Shown here piece after piece: positions 59,194 through 64,000 of a DNA stretch of 64,000 nucleotides. Every line of letters starts with the position of its first letter. The first letter of the stretch is position 1. Origin of the DNA: Roseivirga ehrenbergii (lineage in GTDB: Bacteria > Bacteroidota > Bacteroidia > Cytophagales > Cyclobacteriaceae); assembly GCF_001593005.1 (NCBI RefSeq), contig NZ_LQZQ01000050.1:62001-126000 (forward strand), in the 5' to 3' direction. Under the pieces are notes generated by a model. That model ran no database searches. It worked only from the letters and a program-made list of their open reading frames with translations, and was not told where the DNA came from. The translations under genes and the position numbers were made by a program.

Positions 59194-59282
59194 TAAAAAT
59201 TAAAATAAACAATAACGATAGTATTACTTTCAATTATGAATTTTGTTGATTGAAAAGGGTTATGAGATTTCCAGGGTGGACA

Positions 59283-59317
59283 TAAAAAAGCAGCTCAACC
59301 TTTCGGCTGAGCTGCTT
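59283..59317 (-). terminator. Rho-independent terminator after the M1 peptidase
   Basis: AAGCAGCTCA pairs with TGAGCTGCTT in a ten-bp stem around a ten-base loop, with a T run on the minus strand. It separates the peptidase from the exporter operon. Confidence 0.85.
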
Positions 59318-59342
59318 CATTATAATTTTTTGTAGAAGTTTA

Positions 59343-61256
59343 CTACTTGTTAGTATTCAAAGAGTTCGCTTCCCATTTGTTGTTTCCTCTTTCTACATCG
59401 GCCATTCTACCAGAAGGATCAATTTCAATTGAAGCAATGTCAGACATTGGTCTGTCAATTGTGAAATCATAAGTAGGGCTTACCCATGCCCAGTCAGGGT
59501 GTACAATTCTTTTGTCTTGAGTTTCAGCTGGTTTTTCGCCACGCATCATTCTCAAGGCCATGTAGTGTACTTCTTTTGAACCATCTTTATAGGTCACAAC
59601 CACATCCATTGGCATTGGCATCATACCAACTCTTTCTAGAGTAACGTTGGTTTTATTGCCTTCACCGTTTACTTCTTTTACTCCATAATCAATTGATTTT
59701 GTAGTGTATACAAAGTATTCGTTGTACCAATCTAATTCTAAGCCCGATACTTTTTCAAAAGACCTCAAAACATCGTTTGGATTAGGATGTTTGAATTTCC
59801 AATCATCGAAGTAGGCCAATAAAGCCTTGTTTAGGTTTTCTTCGCCAATTACATATCCCATTTGACTCATCCAAACTGCTCCTTTACCATATGCCGAGCT
59901 ACTATAAGCCCCATTAAGGTTGAAATGATCCGAGTGAGTACTTAAAGGTTCTTCTCTTCCGCTTTTTGATAAACCCACATAGCTTCTTTGACCAGAGTTA
60001 TTACCTAGGTTTTCTAGGGTTACTTCAGGCTCAGATTCACCTCTAGTTTTACGGTTAATGTAATCCATAATTCTAGTTGAAGCATATGAAGCAAAACCTT
60101 CGTCCATCCAAGGGTGAAGAGCTTCGTTACTGCCCAGAATACCGTGATACCAATCGTGCATTGCTTCATGAACAGTTACACCTATTAAGCTTCCTCTTGA
60201 TCCTGTAATCAAAGTAGACATTGGGTATTCCATACCACCATCTCCGCCTTGAATTACAGAGAATTGCTTGTAAGGGTATTTACCAAAGTGTTTGCTCGCA
60301 TACTCAAATAACATTTCTGTTTGAGGTATTACTTTATCCCAGTTTTCTTCATTCTGACCTTTTTTGTGGATGAAATGAAGTTCTAAACCGTCTTTTGTAG
60401 TTAACTTTTTGTGTGTATAATCAGGGTCAGCAGCCCACATGAAATCATGAACATTTGGCGCTACAAAATGCCAAGTCAGCTTTCCGTTTTCAACTTTTTG
60501 ATTTACGGTTTCTCCTTCGTTTTCATATCCATGCCCAATTTCTAATGGGTTTTGTAAATAACCAGTGCCACCAATTAAATAATCTTTGTCGATCTTGATT
60601 TTTACATCAAAGTTACCCCAAACACCATAAAACTCGCGGCCAATGTATTCATCCGCATGCCAGCCTTGGTAATCGTATTCAGCCATTTTAGGGAACCATT
60701 GCGCCATAGAGTAGCGTACGCCTTCGGCATTATCACGCCCTGTTCTTCTAATTTGAACTGGAACTTGTGCTTCAAATTCCATATCAAAATCAACAGTGCT
60801 TCCTGGGGCGATTGGTTGGTCAAGTTGAACTTCTAAAACCGTTCCTACCACTTCGTATTTTACAGGCTTTCCGTTTAGTTTTAAAGATTTGATTTTTTGG
60901 TAGCCGATTTCATCTTCTTTCAAATTGAAAATTCTATCTCTTACTCTTCTGTCTGGATCAGCAATGGTTCTTGATCTAACATCCATCATGCTTCCTGGTT
61001 GGAAGGCATTAAAATAGAGGTGGTAGAAAACTTGATCTAAGGCATCTGGAGAATTGTTAGTGTATTTCACATTCTGAACGCCCTGAAACCTGTTGGTTTT
61101 CACGTCCATATCAATTTCCATTTTGTATTCAATGGCTTGTTGCCATCGCTCATTGTCGGGCTTTGTTGCCGCAGGTCCGTTTCCTTGAGAGCAGGCCTGT
61201 AAGCTAAACATTAGCAAGGCCATGGAAAGGAAGTAACTTCCAATTTTTTTCGTCAT
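59343..61256 (-). CDS. M1 family metallopeptidase (lipoprotein)
   Basis: A 637-residue gluzincin aminopeptidase with a lipoprotein signal (LLMFSLQACSQG). The zinc site is HEAMH at 363-367 with the third ligand Glu386 in WMDEGFA, and substrate binding is by GGMEYP at 340-345. Its N-terminal beta domain precedes the catalytic domain. It trims amino acids from peptides in the periplasm or at the surface. It is a separate transcript, closed by a strong terminator. Confidence 0.92.
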   Translation of the reverse strand: MTKKIGSYFLSMALLMFSLQACSQGNGPAATKPDNERWQQAIEYKMEIDMDVKTNRFQGVQNVKYTNNSPDALDQVFYHLYFNAFQPGSMMDVRSRTIADPDRRVRDRIFNLKEDEIGYQKIKSLKLNGKPVKYEVVGTVLEVQLDQPIAPGSTVDFDMEFEAQVPVQIRRTGRDNAEGVRYSMAQWFPKMAEYDYQGWHADEYIGREFYGVWGNFDVKIKIDKDYLIGGTGYLQNPLEIGHGYENEGETVNQKVENGKLTWHFVAPNVHDFMWAADPDYTHKKLTTKDGLELHFIHKKGQNEENWDKVIPQTEMLFEYASKHFGKYPYKQFSVIQGGDGGMEYPMSTLITGSRGSLIGVTVHEAMHDWYHGILGSNEALHPWMDEGFASYASTRIMDYINRKTRGESEPEVTLENLGNNSGQRSYVGLSKSGREEPLSTHSDHFNLNGAYSSSAYGKGAVWMSQMGYVIGEENLNKALLAYFDDWKFKHPNPNDVLRSFEKVSGLELDWYNEYFVYTTKSIDYGVKEVNGEGNKTNVTLERVGMMPMPMDVVVTYKDGSKEVHYMALRMMRGEKPAETQDKRIVHPDWAWVSPTYDFTIDRPMSDIASIEIDPSGRMADVERGNNKWEANSLNTNK

Positions 61257-61404
61257 CGTCTTTTAAGTTTAAAGATGTAAATTATTAAACTGATGTCATC
61301 AGTCCAAAACAATATTTTCGAGTGGTAGGATTTATTGTTTCAGGAGTAAACAGAATTGAAATTTGGTAGGATGAAATTTACGAACTTAAACCGTTTTGTC
61401 GGGC

Positions 61405-63489
61405 TTAGTTTAATCTATACCGTACCTGAAACTTGACCTCTGTCCGTTTATTTCCATTAATCGTTTCTAGTCCTGTTCCAATTTCGTTTCGGTCGTAATA
61501 AGTGGTTCTGGCAATTCTTGCCCATAGGTCCATTTTTCGGAATGCTTTATAGTGAACCAGTAGGTAGTTTCTAATGCCTCTGCCGCTGTATGCTGGAATT
61601 GAAAACGCATAGAGTACATCACGCTCATATGCATATTGTCTGTTTTGGCTTCCTTCTGTATCGAATAGGGCCATTCTTGCACTAAAAACCCAGTCCCCAT
61701 TTTTATAAACGGCATCTTGAATAAAAGCATAGCCCATTGTTTTTTCATTAATCAGACGGTATTCGCTGAATTGTACTCGTGATTTAAAACTAAACCGAAT
61801 ACCGGAGGCATATTCCAGATTAATGAGGTACTGATCTTTCCGTCCTGAGGTTATAATATTGTTGTTCAAAGTTTCACTACTCACATTGGTATCCTTGAAC
61901 TCTCGTCTGAATTGGCCATACAGTTTTATTCTGCTGCCAGGGTTATAATTTAGCCTAAGCAAATAATCATGACCATTAGAAGGCGCGTCAACCCGAAATC
62001 TTAACCACGGGAAATGGTATGTGTCATAATAAGCAGTGAGATAGAATTTTCGATTCAGGGTGTATTTGATACCCCAATAAACGCCTTTTTCGTTGATGTT
62101 ACGGCTTCCTTCGGCAAATGAGGTTCCACGAAAAGTGTGGAAATTCTTTTGGTAAGATCGAAGTACCATAGCAAATTCGACACGAGGAGTTAAGCTGGTT
62201 GTAAAGCCACCAACAGCACCAATTCCTCCACTTTTGGAGATGGCACTTTCACCAAAAAGCAGAAAATGCTTCCATTGGTATTTTCCATACATACTCATGT
62301 TCAGGTTGGATTGGCCTTTAAATTCAAACTTATTATAGGGTTTGTCGCTACGTAAAATTGGGGTTGAGAAATGATTGGTACTTGCGATAAAACCAGCTTC
62401 GGTACGGTCGTTTGGTCGGTAATTAAGATTCATTCCCAAAACAGTTTCACCTACCTGTTTTTTGTTGGCCAATTCTGTTGGCGTTCGGTGCATTCCTGTA
62501 AGTTGTATGGTAGAAAAATAGGATTCAAAATCCTCATTATTTCCACCTGTTTGAACATTGGCGTCTTGTTTTAAATAAGATATAAAAGTGGTGGCTGTCA
62601 GCTTTTTATTCAAAGTATAACTGGCTGCTGCTCCTCTTAAAAAGCCACCTTCCAAAACTGAAGTATAAGGCTTGATTCCTAATGTAACTCGGTTGGCTGT
62701 ATTTACTGTTTCAGAACCTTTTCCAACCCCAAATCCAGCGCCAAAGATTAGGCCTTGTCCAAACTGTAATTGGTAGTCTCCAACAATCAGTTTTTGCCAT
62801 TTGCCTTGATTTTCGAGCATAAAATGAGCCGACCAGAAATCGCTGAAATAGGTTTTGCTTTTTGGGTTCCAATGAAATTGTTCTCCTGCGTCTTTTTCTG
62901 TGGTAAACCCAATGCTGAAATCATTGGGCTTGGAAACTCGATACCGAAGGTAGAATTTGTCTGCTGAGCCAGCATAACGCGAATCATCAGGGGATTCTTT
63001 TGGGCTGTTGCCTTTCTTCTGGTTTAAGATTCGTTCGTAGCGAGAAATGAGATAATTGTTCCGTTCTTCTAAAATTCGCTGCAAAAGCGGACGATCATCT
63101 ACTAGGGCATCTTTAGAATCAACCGTTACAAAAGGCTTTAGGCGTTCTATGGTTGCAAAATCAAAACCCTCGATTACTTGTAGCTCATAAAGCGTAATCA
63201 GCTTTCCTTTTTCTAGGATGTAATTTTGCAGGTTTTGAATTTGAACACTGGAAAGTATATATAAACTCTGTAACTCGTATGTGTTGGCTGTATTGAGGTT
63301 TAGCGGATTTTGATAAAGAGTAAGCAAAGTCTCATAGAGGTCTTCATAGTTAATATCTTCATCTTGAAGGTTGAAGAGTTCTTCAATAAATAATTCTAGA
63401 TCAAATTGTTCTTCTTTTTGTGCTAGTGTTTTTCCTTCACAGAGAAGTAAAGCCGTAAGCGTCACTATGAATAACCGAGCACATTTCAT
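61405..63489 (-). CDS. Exported protein with helix-hairpin-helix repeats and a predicted barrel
   Basis: A 694-residue protein with a signal peptide, a helical region with two helix-hairpin-helix (ComEA-like) motifs (LNLNTANTYELQSLYILSSV and LYELQVIEGFDFATIERLKP), then about 500 residues of alternating aromatic strands that look like an outer-membrane barrel, e.g. FYLTAYYDTYHFPWLRFRVD. HhH motifs usually bind DNA in competence proteins; here the role is unknown. The start overlaps the upstream gene stop by one base, so the two form an operon. Confidence 0.7.
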   Translation of the reverse strand: MKCARLFIVTLTALLLCEGKTLAQKEEQFDLELFIEELFNLQDEDINYEDLYETLLTLYQNPLNLNTANTYELQSLYILSSVQIQNLQNYILEKGKLITLYELQVIEGFDFATIERLKPFVTVDSKDALVDDRPLLQRILEERNNYLISRYERILNQKKGNSPKESPDDSRYAGSADKFYLRYRVSKPNDFSIGFTTEKDAGEQFHWNPKSKTYFSDFWSAHFMLENQGKWQKLIVGDYQLQFGQGLIFGAGFGVGKGSETVNTANRVTLGIKPYTSVLEGGFLRGAAASYTLNKKLTATTFISYLKQDANVQTGGNNEDFESYFSTIQLTGMHRTPTELANKKQVGETVLGMNLNYRPNDRTEAGFIASTNHFSTPILRSDKPYNKFEFKGQSNLNMSMYGKYQWKHFLLFGESAISKSGGIGAVGGFTTSLTPRVEFAMVLRSYQKNFHTFRGTSFAEGSRNINEKGVYWGIKYTLNRKFYLTAYYDTYHFPWLRFRVDAPSNGHDYLLRLNYNPGSRIKLYGQFRREFKDTNVSSETLNNNIITSGRKDQYLINLEYASGIRFSFKSRVQFSEYRLINEKTMGYAFIQDAVYKNGDWVFSARMALFDTEGSQNRQYAYERDVLYAFSIPAYSGRGIRNYLLVHYKAFRKMDLWARIARTTYYDRNEIGTGLETINGNKRTEVKFQVRYRLN

Positions 63490-64000
63490 TACTCATTGAT
63501 TTGGAAGGTTAAACCGAAGTTGTGAGTGTGGCCTAATTTTCTATCAATTCGGATTCCGTAATCCAAACCAAAGCGACTGAGTTGTAAACCTGTTCCAAAC
63601 GAATGGGTGTTGGTTAAGGTTGAAAAGCCCGTTCTGGCTTTTACTTTTTCTATGACTTGGTACTCCAAACCTAACTTTAAGTCTGGGTCAAGATCAATGT
63701 CTTTTTCGCCTTCAATCACCAAAGTGATTTCTTCAGAAGGCTTATAAGCAATGCCCAAATTAATTACTGTGGGTACTTTTTCTCGGTTATCTGCTGCAAT
63801 TGAAGACTGGGTGAAATTATAAATGTGCGCCCCAAAAGTGAGTTGAGGAGTGAGGTCAGCTACTACACCAATGTCTGAAAGCAGGGTGCTCTTGCTCCCA
63901 AACCCCTCGATATTATATTGCAAATAATTCAATTTTAGGCCTAGTCGTATAATCCCAGTTTTTCTAGCAAAAGAAAGGCTCGCCATTTGGCTATTGAAAA
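63489..64000 (-). CDS. Partial outer-membrane PorV/PorQ-like protein
   Basis: The frame stays open to the right edge of the window, so the N-terminus is missing; the sequence visible before the first ATG reads FNSQM in frame. The visible C-terminal 165 residues (GLKLNYLQYNIEGFGS, LTFGAHIYNFTQSSI, ITLVIEGEKDIDLDPDLKLG and FGLDYGIRIDRKLGHTHNFG) look like barrel strands, similar to PorV/PorQ family outer-membrane proteins. It is coupled to the HhH/barrel gene (TAATG). Assignment is tentative because the start is absent. Confidence 0.55.
   Translation of the reverse strand, partial: FNSQMASLSFARKTGIIRLGLKLNYLQYNIEGFGSKSTLLSDIGVVADLTPQLTFGAHIYNFTQSSIAADNREKVPTVINLGIAYKPSEEITLVIEGEKDIDLDPDLKLGLEYQVIEKVKARTGFSTLTNTHSFGTGLQLSRFGLDYGIRIDRKLGHTHNFGLTFQINE

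Noticed and set aside
1-64000. CRISPR arrays, tRNA, rRNA, integrase or transposase genes
   Set aside because: No regular repeat-spacer structure, no cloverleaf-like sequence with a GGTTCRANYCC arm and no DDE or tyrosine-recombinase protein was recognised by reading; a dedicated scan could still find a divergent tRNA.

Overview
The window looks like chromosomal DNA of a Bacteroidota bacterium, most likely an aerobic Cytophagales (a Roseivirga/Fulvivirga-like relative is my best guess; the genus is not proven). Supporting signs are a SusC/SusD pair, a type IX secretion cargo with a gliding-type C-terminal sorting domain, several TAnnTTTG -7 promoter boxes, DUF4252 proteins, MenB (menaquinone), KDO transferase (Gram-negative LPS) and AT-leaning housekeeping genes. 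No rRNA, tRNA, CRISPR array, prophage or intact insertion sequence was recognised.

Layout. 0-6.7 kb: methyltransferase-like protein, GT4 glycosyltransferase, YfhO membrane protein, SRP GTPase Ffh and a lipoprotein. 6.7-7.8 kb: a decayed small-gene patch with an imperfect tandem repeat, then a RelE/ParE-type toxin-antitoxin pair. 7.8-16.6 kb: NRK-like kinase, pdhB, an OmpA/TPR lipoprotein, a PspC-domain protein, a cargo-ybaB-GT2 operon, hisS and a small basic protein. 16.7-23.6 kb: an unknown polytopic membrane protein, a possible 34-residue membrane peptide, OxyR, a thioesterase, a DSP-type phosphatase, a waaA-rsgA operon and a 2-Cys peroxiredoxin. 23.8-26.1 kb: two related lipoproteins followed by an outer-membrane barrel. 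26.2-39.2 kb: enoyl-CoA hydratase, LMW-PTP, SusD-SusC with a long upstream gap, PBP4, an iodotyrosine-deiodinase-like nitroreductase, an ABC-2 exporter and a TetR-ABC1 kinase pair.

39.2-46 kb: small membrane and lipoprotein genes, a dgkA-type kinase, a TPR lipoprotein, an ECF sigma / anti-sigma / DUF4252 x2 cluster and a second ABC-2 exporter. 46-64 kb: a REP-like palindromic element, menB, DUF3817, a DPP-IV-like peptidase, a possible ion channel with a large extracytoplasmic domain, a B12-binding radical SAM enzyme, a DoxX protein, a TetR-ABC-HlyD-TolC operon, an M1 aminopeptidase, and an HhH/outer-membrane protein pair running off the right edge.

Most genes are ordinary. The items most worth a second look are: (1) the nitroreductase at 34.5-35.2 kb, which keeps the Glu/Tyr/Lys substrate triad of vertebrate iodotyrosine deiodinase; (2) the ABC protein at 56.7-58.5 kb, which keeps Walker A but has lost the canonical signature, Walker B order and H-loop histidine; (3) the channel-like protein at 49.7-51.6 kb, which joins an exported beta-rich domain to a TTLGFGE pore; and (4) the lipoprotein-lipoprotein-barrel cluster at 23.8-26.1 kb.
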